Positions 18,547-27,104 of a stretch of 48,282 bases of DNA are shown one piece after another (position 1 is the stretch's first letter; each line of letters begins with the position of its first letter). A program made the translations under genes and the position numbers. The stretch is from Synechococcus sp. AG-679-A04 (lineage in GTDB: Bacteria > Cyanobacteriota > Cyanobacteriia > PCC-6307 > Cyanobiaceae): NCBI GenBank assembly GCA_003210775.1, contig QCUI01000008.1, positions 1-48,282 of the forward strand. The letters run 5' to 3'. Under the pieces are notes generated by a model. It ran no database searches, had not been told where the DNA came from, and was given only the letters and a program-made list of their open reading frames with translations.

Positions 18547-19320
18547 TCAACTCCGAGCGAGAGAGGTGAAATCGTTAGAACTAAGTTCACGATCAATCCA
18601 TTGTCCTGGAACCATTTGCATGAAAGCAGTAATTAGTTGTGCGACCTGCTGAGAGTTATCAAAATGGAAAAAATGGCGCCCACGTTTAATAGTGACATAA
18701 CGATCGCCAGATTTTAACGTTTCAGACCAACGTTGGCGTGAATTAGCGTCAACAACAAAGTCATTCTCGCCATTTAATATGAATGTAGGAACTTTAGGTA
18801 CATGCAAATTGTCAATAGTTTGATGATTAACAATGGAACCTTGAATGAATTCAGTGTCTAAGCATTTGGCCAGTAAACAGGGAAGAGCATCAAAAGCACG
18901 AGAATCGTGATTAGAAAAGAGCAAAGATGATAGGTGGCTCAAAATGGCTTTCCTCGAAGCTGGAAATTGACTCCGCATGTCCAGGTAATGAGAGGACCAG
19001 TGATTGGCTGAAACAGTATCCACAGAGAGCAGTGTAAGAGATTTTACCAGCTCGGGGTACTTTTCTGCAAAAAGACAGGCGATCGTGCCACTGATGCCGT
19101 GACCAATCAAATGCATCGACTCGGAAGAGGCCAAAAGCGTCTGATTAAGCAGCTCGTGGACCGTGTCTACAGAGCATGACTCATCGAGATCATGCTGAAA
19201 GGACCAACGCTGAACAGCGAACGAACGACTTAATAATTGAGAAACACGCTTATTGAGACAATGCAAGGTCGGCTGCAGATCAATCCAAAGGACCTTGTCA
19301 TGAGGCATATGTTGCACCAT
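18547..19320 (-). CDS. IsiC-like alpha/beta hydrolase-fold protein
   Basis: About 257 residues with an alpha/beta hydrolase fold. The oxyanion/nucleophile-elbow region reads LIGHGISGTIACLFAEKYPELV, where a GHSxG elbow is expected; the nucleophile position is Gly, so catalysis by the usual Ser is doubtful. VPTFILNGENDFVVDANSR matches the acid-bearing strand, and GRHFFHFDNSQQVAQLI carries the terminal His. An alternative GTG start lies at 19347. Position between isiA and isiB parallels the isiC gene of other cyanobacteria; that identity is inference. The stop nearly abuts the flavoprotein start, suggesting one transcript. Confidence 0.7.
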   Translation of the reverse strand: MVQHMPHDKVLWIDLQPTLHCLNKRVSQLLSRSFAVQRWSFQHDLDESCSVDTVHELLNQTLLASSESMHLIGHGISGTIACLFAEKYPELVKSLTLLSVDTVSANHWSSHYLDMRSQFPASRKAILSHLSSLLFSNHDSRAFDALPCLLAKCLDTEFIQGSIVNHQTIDNLHVPKVPTFILNGENDFVVDANSRQRWSETLKSGDRYVTIKRGRHFFHFDNSQQVAQLITAFMQMVPGQWIDRELSSNDFTSLARS

Positions 19321-19411
19321 TTCATTTATTTTGAAAGAGCGCAGCACTTGAGCGAAAGCACAACTAACAAGCGGTTGTATAAAATGGAATCATAGAAAGT
19401 AGGCAATAAGA

Positions 19412-19648
19412 CTAGGCAATAGTGCTAGTCACCAAGATAGAACCCTGCATAATCCTATTTTTCAAGTGCAGGATGAGCTTTTGATCAATCTTGTCAGCAG
19501 TTCCCTCAAGACACATCAAAGATTGATAAGCACTCTCTGAAATAGAGCCCGAACAAGTCGTCTCAAGATAAAGATCAACCACGTTGGGACAAGAGGACAG
19601 AAATTTAGCTTGAGCGTTGAACAAGGGAAAGCGGCAAACCTGAAGCAA
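19412..19648 (-). CDS. possible hypothetical protein (78 aa)
   Basis: An open frame of 78 codons between the hydrolase and isiA on the same strand. The second half (SAYQSLMCLEGTADKIDQKL, then HLKNRIMQGSILV) looks like amphipathic helix and plausible protein; the first half is Cys-containing and less convincing. No domain recognised. It may be a chance frame in AT-rich DNA. Confidence 0.3.
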   Translation of the reverse strand: MLQVCRFPLFNAQAKFLSSCPNVVDLYLETTCSGSISESAYQSLMCLEGTADKIDQKLILHLKNRIMQGSILVTSTIA

Positions 19649-19953
19649 AAATAAAGGAGGGAAGGAGTGCGGCTAGTATCAAATGAAGCAACCGAAGAGG
19701 TCTTGTCAGATCGATAATAATCCTTCCAATAAATCAAACCTCAAACTGACAATGAACATCAGGTCATCCTGCTAAGCAGCGAACCTGAAGCGGCTGATCG
19801 ATCATTGAATAAGCGCATAGTGACGACAAGATTAGTTGGAAGAAATTGGAACATTGCCATCACCAGAGATTGTCAAACATAAAAAATAGACTCAAAGATC
19901 CGTAACGTTGGTGATGAGTAAAAGACGAGTCGTGGACAGAAACAAACAATAAA
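19649..19953. other. non-coding region downstream of isiA
   Basis: About 300 bp of AT-rich sequence. Only overlapping, low-quality frames are present. Nothing recognisable apart from the isiA terminator at its right end. Confidence 0.35.
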
Positions 19954-19978
19954 AAAGGCCCCTTCAAAAGGGGCCTTT
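19954..19978 (-). terminator. intrinsic terminator of isiA
   Basis: AAAGGCCCC, a TTCAAAA loop and GGGGCCTTT form a perfect 9-bp stem. Read on the minus strand it ends in a run of T, about 25 bp after the isiA stop. Confidence 0.9.
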
Positions 19979-20002
19979 AGAGAATCAAATGATGGATAGA
20001 GA

Positions 20003-21037
20003 TCAGTTGATTTTTGCTTTATCCATGGATTCAAAAGCGTTAACGACACTCTTGAAGTTGAAACCCATGCCTCTCAAAGCATGCCAAAGATGACCTTGCA
20101 GGAAGAAGAAGGCAAGATAGAAATGGGTATTCGCCAACCATGCACGAGCAGTGTGCGCGTCACCAGGCAGCGTAGAAGTGTCGGTGAAGTAGGGAGAGAA
20201 CGCGAAATTCAGCTTCAGGGGAGCACCATACAATTCGACCGGGTAGATCGTCGTATTTTGTGCACACCAAATAGCCGTCACAAAACCCATCAATGCAATT
20301 CCTGCCAGTGAGTAAGAAAGAATCGACTCACCGTTGTAAATCAGGACTTTTTTGAATGGACCGAAAGGAGAGCTAATGATATGCCAAACACCACCGATGG
20401 TGAGAATGAATGCCAAAACAGCATGACCACCCATCACATCTTCCAAGCTGCTGATCGTGAGGAAGTTAGTCTGATAGCCCCAGACCATTCCCAGATCAAT
20501 ATTAGGCTGAACAGTACGAACTGCTCCAAGAGAAGCATCATAAATGCCGTGAATTCGAGCCCATTCAACGAAAGCGATGACACCTAAACCTAAGAAAATC
20601 AGGTGATGGCCAAGAATGAAAGTGAGTTTTTTGGGATCATCCCAACTGAAGTCAAACTTTTTGGCGCGACCGGTCGCTTCGGAAAGATCCTTAGGAGCAC
20701 GAAGAGTATGCCAAATGCCTGCAGCACCGAGAACAGCGGAAGAAACAAGGTGCGTAGCAGCCACAACAATCAGGGGCTGTTGGTCGATAATGACTCCACC
20801 ATCACCAACGCCAAGCCCTAAACCAGCAAGGTGAGGAATCAAGATCAGACCCTGCTCACCCATCGGAAGGGAGCCGTCGTATCGAGCGAGTTCGAAGAGC
20901 GTGAATGCTCCGGCCCAGAACATAATGAGACCAGCATGGGCCGCATGCGCAGCGATGAAAGAGCCGGAGCGCTTCGCTACTCCAGAATTTCCCGCCCACC
21001 AGTCATAAGAGACTGATGAATTTCCATACGATTGCAT
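20003..21037 (-). CDS. isiA: iron-stress chlorophyll-binding protein (CP43'-like)
   Basis: A 344-residue six-helix chlorophyll antenna of the CP43/Pcb/IsiA family. Conserved chlorophyll-ligating His occur in IAAHAAHAGLIMFW, VVAATHLVSSAVLGAAGIWH, ILGHHLIFLGLGVIAF, GGHAVLAFILTIGGVWHII and NTHFYLAFFFLQGHLWHALR. The long lumenal loop of CP43 is absent. Under iron limitation such proteins form rings around photosystem I or quench light. The nearby isiB favours IsiA over a constitutive Pcb. A weak minus-strand promoter candidate (TTGAAA with a poor -10) lies near 21100. Confidence 0.92.
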   Translation of the reverse strand: MQSYGNSSVSYDWWAGNSGVAKRSGSFIAAHAAHAGLIMFWAGAFTLFELARYDGSLPMGEQGLILIPHLAGLGLGVGDGGVIIDQQPLIVVAATHLVSSAVLGAAGIWHTLRAPKDLSEATGRAKKFDFSWDDPKKLTFILGHHLIFLGLGVIAFVEWARIHGIYDASLGAVRTVQPNIDLGMVWGYQTNFLTISSLEDVMGGHAVLAFILTIGGVWHIISSPFGPFKKVLIYNGESILSYSLAGIALMGFVTAIWCAQNTTIYPVELYGAPLKLNFAFSPYFTDTSTLPGDAHTARAWLANTHFYLAFFFLQGHLWHALRGMGFNFKSVVNAFESMDKAKIN

Positions 21038-21770
21038 TGGGAAAATGAAAGGCAGTCACAACCTAATAACAAGGCAATTTGCTCTAATCATCCGTTAACA
21101 ATAGTTTTCAAGGTAAAAATTTATGAGGCAGCGGCGAAGTTCTTTTGTAGCTAGCGCTGGTAGCGAATGACATCAAGGCTGCGGAAACGTCATGAAGGCA
21201 GGGAGAACCTTGTGAAAAGTAACGATTACCAGGTGGAATGCAAAAAGCGCTGTATGGAGAAAAAAAACGAAAGACGTCCAAGCCATGAAAGGCCGCCTGG
21301 CAGAGGCTTTAAAGCAAATTCTAAATGCAAGAATAAAAGCAATTATTCCCCTTAAATCAAAAAATAATCGAAAAGTTTAAAACCGAGGCAACTCACAACC
21401 GAAGGAGGTCAGTCAACACATTCAAAGGGAAACTATCGCCAAAAAAGAATAGCCCTATCAAGGAATAACTCAAAGCAAGTAGACAACTCAAATACAAGCT
21501 AACAATAAAATAACTAGAAACAACACGAAGGTTCGAGAATATCAAACGTCAATCATGAACAACGGGGATAGAGCCAAGTCACGGCAAAAAACAGAATAAA
21601 AATATTTAGCCATTAGGCTGGTAACAGAAATCACTTCAAAGGGAGCTCATGCATCAAAAAAACGAGACATAAAGCGATGCCCCGACCGAGTTAAAATTTC
21701 TATAATTAGATTATAAAACAGAATTCATAATCTACCCTCACATCAATCATTACTTACATAGAAGGCTTGC
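21038..21770. other. long AT-rich intergenic region upstream of isiA
   Basis: About 730 bp including the isiA 5' region. A Lys-rich frame at 21167-21355 has poor composition. A different frame around 21288-21380 (starting MKGRLAEALKQILNARIKAI) looks like a short amphipathic helix and may be a gene remnant. No classical Fur-box repeat was recognised. GC is clearly lower than in the housekeeping block. Confidence 0.35.
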
Positions 21771-22013
21771 ATGAAAGCGGATAATCAATTCGCTGATAAT
21801 CCGCACATGTCAGTGAGTGCACCGAATAAGATATCCCGACGATTGGGGCCTAGTGAGGGTTGGCGAAGCAAACGTGTGAGAATTGCGATGGCACTAAGGC
21901 AACAAGGATGGTCTTACAAAACGATTTCAGAACATTTGTTTGTATCACCAAAGTCAATCATGAGAGATATCAAGTGCTTTGTAATTAATCCACAAAATTT
22001 ACCTCGACCATAA
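21771..22013 (+). CDS. small helix-turn-helix protein (80 aa)
   Basis: An 80-residue basic protein. Residues about 37-68 (RIAMALRQQGWSYKTISEHL then FVSPKSIMRDIK) form a plausible helix-turn-helix of the kind found in LuxR/sigma-type or terminase-like HTHs; WSYKTISEHLFVSPKSI is the turn plus recognition helix. A good upstream promoter region and natural ATG are present. It has no other domain. It is probably a DNA-binding regulator in the small-gene island; the target is unknown. Confidence 0.55.
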   Translation: MKADNQFADNPHMSVSAPNKISRRLGPSEGWRSKRVRIAMALRQQGWSYKTISEHLFVSPKSIMRDIKCFVINPQNLPRP

Positions 22014-22702
22014 TTCCAAGGTCCAATCAAAAGGCATCAACCAATTAATTGAATTCAATACATTGAACTATTGTATATGGAATTCAAAGAACAAAAACAA
22101 AGCTAAGCGACAGCCTGGGGCAAGTAGAGGATTGAGGAGTTGTCAGCCCGACAACTCCTTAATCCAGATGCCGGTGCCCACCTGCATCATACTCAAGGCA
22201 GCCATTAAGACTGATAGAGCAGCGATTATCCAAGTCGCAGGTCAATTGTGATAGAGAAAGCAGTGAAAATCTCGACATTTTTAACAGAGCGGCGAATCAT
22301 CAAGTCCAGATGAGGTACTTAGATGCTACAAAGCTGATAAAAATCAAAAAGTAAGGGGCATTAAATCGTTCACTTCACAAACCGGCAAAGCGGATTCGTG
22401 TGTTCAAATAAAAATTAAACCCAAACGAGCGCTAGCGTCAAAACAAAATCAAGGTCCCGCCGATAAGACACCTAGATGCTATCTCAGCTCAACACAGAGC
22501 CTCAATTTGAGCATCAATCACAAAAGAACGAAAAAGTCACACACATAGGATGATTTGACGGAAATAGGACTAAAAAGCAAAGAATCTTGTTTGCCAAAGA
22601 AATGAACGCTATTAAATACAACAAATAGATCAGACATATAGGATTGATTGAATAGGTAATGGTTCTCTCCAAGGGAAAGAACCATTGTAAAAATCTATGC
22701 AA
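22014..22702. other. non-coding AT-rich region
   Basis: About 690 bp without a convincing gene. Frames at 22063 (+) and 22514 (-) have weak composition. On the minus strand near 22155-22240 a hydrophobic stretch (MAALSMMQVGTGIWIKELSG) follows a start-less hydrophobic lead, perhaps a broken membrane peptide. A hairpin follows its stop. Confidence 0.35.
22135..22159. repeat. inverted repeat, 10-bp perfect stem
   Basis: AGGAGTTGTC and GACAACTCCT flank a 5-nt loop. No long T-run follows on either strand, so it is a weak terminator candidate or an operator. Confidence 0.5.
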
Positions 22703-22975
22703 TCAGCTATACGCTTTGGCGATCAGAGGACCAGCCTGATCATCTGTAAGAACTGGTGTCACTTCCCAATCAAGAAATTCAGCCCATTCAGCAGCATGTT
22801 CATAACATGAATCAGCGTTATCAGCCTCGACGAGGATCCAACCTTCGACTGAACCTGGACCATGAAAACGCTTCCAAGATTGACATGCTGGAAAAGGCGC
22901 CCCAGATGAAAGAAATTTCTTAGCGGCAATCTCGTGGTATCCGGTCTTAAAAGACCAATGCATCAAAAAAGTCAT
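22703..22975 (-). CDS. DUF3303-family protein (90 aa)
   Basis: A 90-residue protein beginning MTFLMHWSFKTGYHEIAAKK. GSVEGWILVEADNADSCYEH and HAAEWAEFLDWEVTPVLTDD match the DUF3303 pattern, a small probable dimeric alpha/beta-barrel family found in marine picocyanobacteria and others. Function unknown. A weak hairpin (22658-22686) just after the stop could terminate it. Confidence 0.72.
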   Translation of the reverse strand: MTFLMHWSFKTGYHEIAAKKFLSSGAPFPACQSWKRFHGPGSVEGWILVEADNADSCYEHAAEWAEFLDWEVTPVLTDDQAGPLIAKAYS

Positions 22976-23570
22976 AAAAAAATCATTGACTCAGCTAGGA
23001 TCGCACAAATTCAAAAAAAAGACAGAGCTCTAAGGGGCCTTGATGTGGATATACTGTGAATCAAAAGCAGTCAGCGCAAAATATAACTACCGCTAAAACG
23101 CCAAAAAAACCTGATGTAAATTAGAGCTAAACTATATTTTTCAGCAAATCATTCATATAAAGGCGAGAACAGTAAGTATTATCGAATCATCCAAACAATT
23201 CAAACTGTCAATCGTGTTTTCTCAAATCCAATGCAACAGAGCAAAATCACTCAAATAATGACAACACAAATAAACCAACCCCAAAGGTGAGAAACAGGCC
23301 CAATGCAACGAACACATCATTAAAGCAACAGGCTTATTTTAAGTAAAAATACTCACTGAGCGCGAGCCTTAATCCAAAGGTTTGATACCTGCGAGATCAA
23401 CATCTGAAAAAACACTTAGGATCCAAACCATGCCAATGATCTACACCTTAGGTACCACAAAACACGACCATGATCACTTCAAGATCAATGACCTAAATAT
23501 AAACATATCGAAAAAACAGAATCAAAGAGAAAAGGGGAATCCATTCATAAATGACGATCTTTTTTCTCGA
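22976..23570. other. non-coding AT-rich region
   Basis: About 595 bp. A plus-strand frame starting at 23382 (or an inner ATG, MPMIYTLGTTKHDHDHFKIN) runs into the antisense of the next gene and has poor composition beyond it; a broken short gene is possible. Nothing else recognised. Confidence 0.35.
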
Positions 23571-24047
23571 TCACCCCTCTATACTACGCTCAAGTGGCAG
23601 TATGTCTTCTTCAGAAGAGTCTTTGGAAATTGTTGGAACTGGTATTGCTACTTTAGCTTTTGCTTTCTTTATCGTAAATGGAGGAACTGCAAATGATGGA
23701 ATTGGTACGCGCACAGAAAACTGACTAGTGCCTATTGGTACGTTGTTAATAGAACCAATTCTAGGGCGGTTTGGCAGTACTTCTTCGCCAGATGCATCGT
23801 AGATAAACGCAAAAACATCAACATCCTTGATCAAACTTTTAGCAGAGCTCTTAATCTCTCCGTCCAAGATATAACATCCAGAACGATAGCCCTTTGGCTG
23901 CTTGGAAGCAGGATCAGCAGTATCACATTTCACAAGGTCAAGCTGACTTAACTCAAGATCAAGCGCTTCAACAGAAGGAACCAATAATGAAAAGGACAAG
24001 AAGAGGACTAAAAACAATGAAAAAAAACTGCTTTTCAAGAAGTCCAT
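23571..24047 (-). CDS. secreted hypothetical protein (158 aa)
   Basis: Starting at MDFLKSSFFSLFLVLFLSFS there is a strong signal peptide, with cleavage probably after VPSVEA. The mature part, about 128 residues, is beta-rich: LDLVKCDTADPASKQPKGYR, GCYILDGEIKSSAKSLIKDV and FAFIYDASGEEVLPNRPRIG. This resembles a small immunoglobulin-like domain. A disulfide between Cys in VKCD and SGCY is plausible. The C-terminal tail is Lys/Pro-rich then acidic. Exported; function unknown. Confidence 0.62.
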   Translation of the reverse strand: MDFLKSSFFSLFLVLFLSFSLLVPSVEALDLELSQLDLVKCDTADPASKQPKGYRSGCYILDGEIKSSAKSLIKDVDVFAFIYDASGEEVLPNRPRIGSINNVPIGTSQFSVRVPIPSFAVPPFTIKKAKAKVAIPVPTISKDSSEEDILPLERSIEG

Positions 24048-24264
24048 AACGAATTCAATCTCATTTGCACATTGATGCATATCAGGAAAATCGGCAAATG
24101 CAAATTATCCAACCGTTGTATCGATTGAATCACTTGCCTCGCGCAACGACGGGAATGGCAACGAAGGGAATTGCATAGCCTAGAATAAACACATCAAGTC
24201 ACAACAGTGACGTTGATATTGAGTATCTCAAAAAAGATTTCTAGAAGACCTCAGTTCTTGAGGA

Positions 24265-24528
24265 TTAATGCTTTGAATAGAAACCACGGCGCTCAACGCA
24301 TCTCTTGAAATCTTTTGATTCATATAACCAAATTTTTTCCTTATCAAGAACGAAACCCTCGGCAAAAGCAATTGCAACAACGTGATCTTCGTTATTGGCC
24401 GTACTGATTTTTTGCTGAAGAGTCTTATCCTCCTTGAGACGGGAAAGAAAAGAGCAAAGATCTTGCTCAGACTGCTGACATTGCTTGAATCTGCCCATAT
24501 AAAAGGGAACCGGATCAGGAGACTCCAT
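24265..24528 (-). CDS. Nif11-domain small protein
   Basis: 87 residues. The segment LCSFLSRLKEDKTLQQKIST followed by ANNEDHVVAIAFAEGFVLDKE matches the Nif11 pattern (FL-x-K-x2-D-x2-L-Q-x-K-L ... A-x-E-GF). Nif11 domains occur as stand-alone proteins and as leaders of ribosomal peptides in marine picocyanobacteria. The C-terminus is short, charged and lacks a GG-type cleavage site with a Cys-rich core, so it is more likely a stand-alone Nif11 protein than a lanthipeptide precursor. No LanM-like enzyme is nearby. Confidence 0.6.
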   Translation of the reverse strand: MESPDPVPFYMGRFKQCQQSEQDLCSFLSRLKEDKTLQQKISTANNEDHVVAIAFAEGFVLDKEKIWLYESKDFKRCVERRGFYSKH

Positions 24529-24761
24529 ACAATCTAAGAAAGATATCTCACGATACTAGCGATTAACATACTGATTAAAACCAATAAAATTTCTTATGTT
24601 AAGATATTCACGCCAACTGCTTAGAGTTGCCGAATGCTATACACCCAAGCTTGTCAAAATAAAGAGCAACAGTGAAAACAGTGATCAATCAAGTTTCAAT
24701 CATTAGAATGAACAAGAGAACAGTGGGTTTAGATCTCTAAAGCTGCTGGACTCGCAACCTC

Positions 24762-25007
24762 CTACCTGTTAATTCGCTTGACAGGATCAATGGTCCAGCG
24801 CCTGCCTCCCATTCGATCATCTTCTGAATAACAATTAGCCAACAAATCTCCACTGGCGCTGCGAACCATACATTCAAGACCGTCTTTTGTAGTAATAAAG
24901 CTAGAAGCATTAGGGCAAACTAGTTTAGACAAATCAACGCTCAAACTTTTGACAATTTGCTGCCAAATAAACTCAGTATTGTCATCAGCAGAGGCGGCAA
25001 AGTGCAT
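24762..25007 (-). CDS. small hypothetical protein (81 aa)
   Basis: An 81-residue protein: an acidic helical N-terminus (DDNTEFIWQQIVKSLSVDLS), then LVCPNASSFITTKDGLECMV, and a basic C-terminus GGRRWTIDPVKRINR. Three Cys. Natural composition and clean ATG suggest a real gene. It is on the same strand as its small-gene neighbours but with long spacers, so probably monocistronic. Family unknown. Confidence 0.5.
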   Translation of the reverse strand: MHFAASADDNTEFIWQQIVKSLSVDLSKLVCPNASSFITTKDGLECMVRSASGDLLANCYSEDDRMGGRRWTIDPVKRINR

Positions 25008-25192
25008 AAAAAATCTATTGAACCAGAATTATCGTAAACAAGTCAATGAATAACGCAACGATCAGATGTACAGTTGCGATGCATCTTATGATCAATGCGA
25101 GATTTAACTTCCTAGTGAGATCGGACTAATACATCATTTACAGAGGATTACGAGCCAAAACCGTAACTTATCGGCTATCAACTGATTTATAG

Positions 25193-25387
25193 TTACTTTT
25201 TGATCCTCGACGTAACCTTCATATAGTCGAAACCATCTAAATCATCGATCTCTTGCGGTGCAAAACCCTGTGGTTGAAAAGTTTTAGCCATACCGACAAA
25301 CTCACTGATGTAACCACGCCGGAGTGTTCGCGCAGGGATGCGCTTAGGAGCAAGGTCGCTAATGATGCAGCACGCAATTGCAGTCAT
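25193..25387 (-). CDS. small hypothetical protein (64 aa)
   Basis: A 64-residue frame: MTAIACCIISDLAPKRIPAR, a basic stretch RTLRRGYISEF, then an acidic FAPQEIDDLDGFDYMKV tail. The composition is protein-like, but no domain is recognised. It is isolated in the AT-rich island with spacers of about 185 and 230 bp. Confidence 0.42.
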   Translation of the reverse strand: MTAIACCIISDLAPKRIPARTLRRGYISEFVGMAKTFQPQGFAPQEIDDLDGFDYMKVTSRIKK

Positions 25388-25620
25388 TATAGAACTTCAT
25401 GAATTCATACAAAGAACGTTTTTTGCGTGCGTCGGATTCTGAGCAAAAAGCGGGTTCCAACTCAGAACACGATTAATAAGCCAATAAGACGAGATTTAAA
25501 GAAAAGCACTGATTATCTCACCAATTAAATCTAAAGACCTCACGATCTGCTCAGTAACTTGACTCTACATACATCAAAAGCAGAGACTTAGAATGAAGAC
25601 ATTAAACCATTCTCGATTAA

Positions 25621-25923
25621 TCAGACAACATCACTTAGAGCATATCTGAGAAACTTAAACAAAGAGATTGGACTCAAGGTTGACCAAATCTCTGAGATTG
25701 TCAAGCGGGCAGATGAAAGAAAGCTTTGGGATTCGTAGCGACGGTTAAAAGAGTCTTGCAGGAGCGATTGATCTCTCCTCTGCTCAAATTGCTTTTGCAG
25801 ATTCGCTAAGTCTTCCTGAGCAACAATCGCCTCATCAATGACCAAGAACCAGCTGTCGCCTCCTTTAAAAACATTGAGAAGCCTCTGAAACAGGCTGCTG
25901 ATCAGAGCCAGTATTTTTTGCAT
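25621..25923 (-). CDS. hypothetical protein (100 aa), amphipathic ends
   Basis: From MQKILALISSLFQRLLNVFK the N-terminus is an amphipathic or membrane-associating helix. The middle has DEAIVAQEDLANLQKQFEQR, a charged coiled-coil-like helix, and the C-terminus SPISLFKFLRYALSDVV is again amphipathic. It may sit at a membrane surface. An upstream in-frame start (25971) falls in a palindromic repeat and is less likely. Function unknown. Confidence 0.45.
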   Translation of the reverse strand: MQKILALISSLFQRLLNVFKGGDSWFLVIDEAIVAQEDLANLQKQFEQRRDQSLLQDSFNRRYESQSFLSSARLTISEIWSTLSPISLFKFLRYALSDVV

Positions 25924-25966
25924 CGTTTCAAAAACACAACTGATCCTAAGTCTTGTTCTTCGATGT

Positions 25967-25990
25967 CCCATGTGCTGTACAACACATGGG
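25967..25990. repeat. inverted repeat, 8-bp stem
   Basis: CCCATGTG and CACATGGG separated by 8 bp, upstream of the minus-strand gene ending at 25621. It may be an operator, or a terminator without a T-tract. Confidence 0.4.
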
Positions 25991-26038
25991 TAAGCAATTG
26001 AGCGTTGCTATGGATGGCTGTAGTTTGAAAGTACTCGT

Positions 26039-26128
26039 ATGAACAAGCGAACCATACTGATCTACACAGGCATTTTCATTGCAGGTTTTCTATTCGTCTC
26101 AACAGGACTAGCCTATGACAACTTCTGA
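26039..26128 (+). CDS. single-TM microprotein (29 aa)
   Basis: A 29-residue peptide, MNKRTILIYTGIFIAGFLFV followed by STGLAYDNF. The basic N-terminus, 17-residue hydrophobic helix and short acidic tail make a tidy membrane peptide, probably N-in. Below usual gene-finder length limits. It is not clearly related to the three LVL-SF-AC microproteins. Function unknown. Confidence 0.45.
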   Translation: MNKRTILIYTGIFIAGFLFVSTGLAYDNF

Positions 26129-26198
26129 GCAATAGTCAAACGAATCATCATTTGTTCTGCTCGCAATCCATTCAAACAACAGAGCAAAGACCAGAGTG

Positions 26199-26429
26199 AT
26201 GACATATTCAGTACTAATACTGAGTCCTCATGATCGATTTATACTGCTTAAGTATCGAATAGTGACGAATTCAGAACAGCGAGACTACCCAAAAACGGTG
26301 TATGACAATGCCTGGGAAGATCTAGATGTGTTGTACGAAAGTTGGAAGACAGTCCACGGAGTCGATCGACAGTTCTGTATCGAAATGATCCGCAAATTTG
26401 CCAATCATCTTGCTAACGACAATCCTTAA
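26199..26429 (+). CDS. small hypothetical protein (76 aa)
   Basis: Starts MTYSVLILSPHDRFILLKYR, with a beta-like N-terminus. The second half is helical and aromatic (YDNAWEDLDVLYESWKTVHG, then DRQFCIEMIRKFANHL). ATG 26199 preferred over GTG 26196. Good protein composition; no family recognised. It lies between two tiny or broken genes on the same strand. Confidence 0.5.
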   Translation: MTYSVLILSPHDRFILLKYRIVTNSEQRDYPKTVYDNAWEDLDVLYESWKTVHGVDRQFCIEMIRKFANHLANDNP

Positions 26430-26481
26430 ATCGCGGTTTTATGTGATATTAAATATCAAGCAGCAACATAAGTTGATCGAT

Positions 26482-26676
26482 CCACGGTCTGAGCGTGAAC
26501 GTTAGGATCTACGCTGCATTATCCAAGGCATGAAAGAGTCTGAGATTGCAGAATCATTATTCTTATCTTCGAAAATGATCAAAAGCAATGTCAGCACAAC
26601 AAATCAAAAGATAAGAGTTAGAACTCAAGCTTCTGTGTTTGCTCTTACTGATGGTTTGGTCAAAGCCGATATTTAA
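26482..26676 (+). pseudogene. LuxR-type HTH remnant with in-frame stop
   Basis: PRSERER, TAG (26503-26505), then DLRCIIQGMKESEIAESLFL and SSKMIKSNVSTTNQKIRVRT reproduces the C-terminal LuxR/NarL HTH pattern (LSERERxVLxxIxxGxxxxEIAxxLFxSxKTVKxHVxxxxxKLxVR). The stop replaces the expected Glu, and no receiver domain is upstream. It ends at TAA. The remnant of a response regulator or GerE-type factor. Read-through or a short inner start (ATG in GMKES) cannot be excluded. Confidence 0.6.
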
Positions 26677-27003
26677 ATTTCGATATCTGATGAGCCCATT
26701 GCCAGTTCAGAGTCAGTACCAAGAAGAACGTTTGAACTCATGACTGCTTCCTTTTTAACTTGCTAGCGATGTTCTACTATTAGTTCATCAACATAAATTA
26801 TTACCAGTCCTGGAAAATAGCGGAATGGGCAGACTAACTCGGTAATGGATTGAATTAATCTTGAACAGGATTGCTCAAACCATGAGGAACAACCCCACAA
26901 CGGCACAAACAGAACACTACAACTGACTTTTGCCCTTTAAGCAAGCAACACGCTCGCAGCAAAAGGATTCAATGCTTGGGGTATTTATACTCAGTTCAGC
27001 CTC
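26677..27003. other. non-coding region
   Basis: About 325 bp. No gene seen. Its end carries GTATTTATAC about 25 bp before the microprotein start at 27004, a possible -10 region. Confidence 0.35.
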
Positions 27004-27093
27004 ATGACGAGTTCAAATCTGCTGGTTCTGTTTATCAGCTTTTCAAATGCCTGCCTTGTGCTGAGCATTTACAAAATCAACAAGACAGCGTAG
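27004..27093 (+). CDS. LVL-SF-AC microprotein, copy 1 (29 aa)
   Basis: MTSSNLLVLFISFSNACLVL followed by SIYKINKTA. A single hydrophobic helix (residues 5-22) with a basic tail. It shares the pattern S-x2-[LA]-L-V-L-x2-S-F-x2-A-C-x2-[LVA]-S-[IL]-x-K with the peptides at 36772 and 36949. Conservation across scattered copies argues for a translated gene. It ends 12 bp before the 3' end of the convergent membrane-protein gene. Confidence 0.5.
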   Translation: MTSSNLLVLFISFSNACLVLSIYKINKTA

Positions 27094-27104
27094 TGAGTTC
27101 GCAC

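Noticed and set aside
16850-21120. Fur box upstream of isiA or isiB
   Set aside because: No convincing GATAAT-type repeat could be found by eye.
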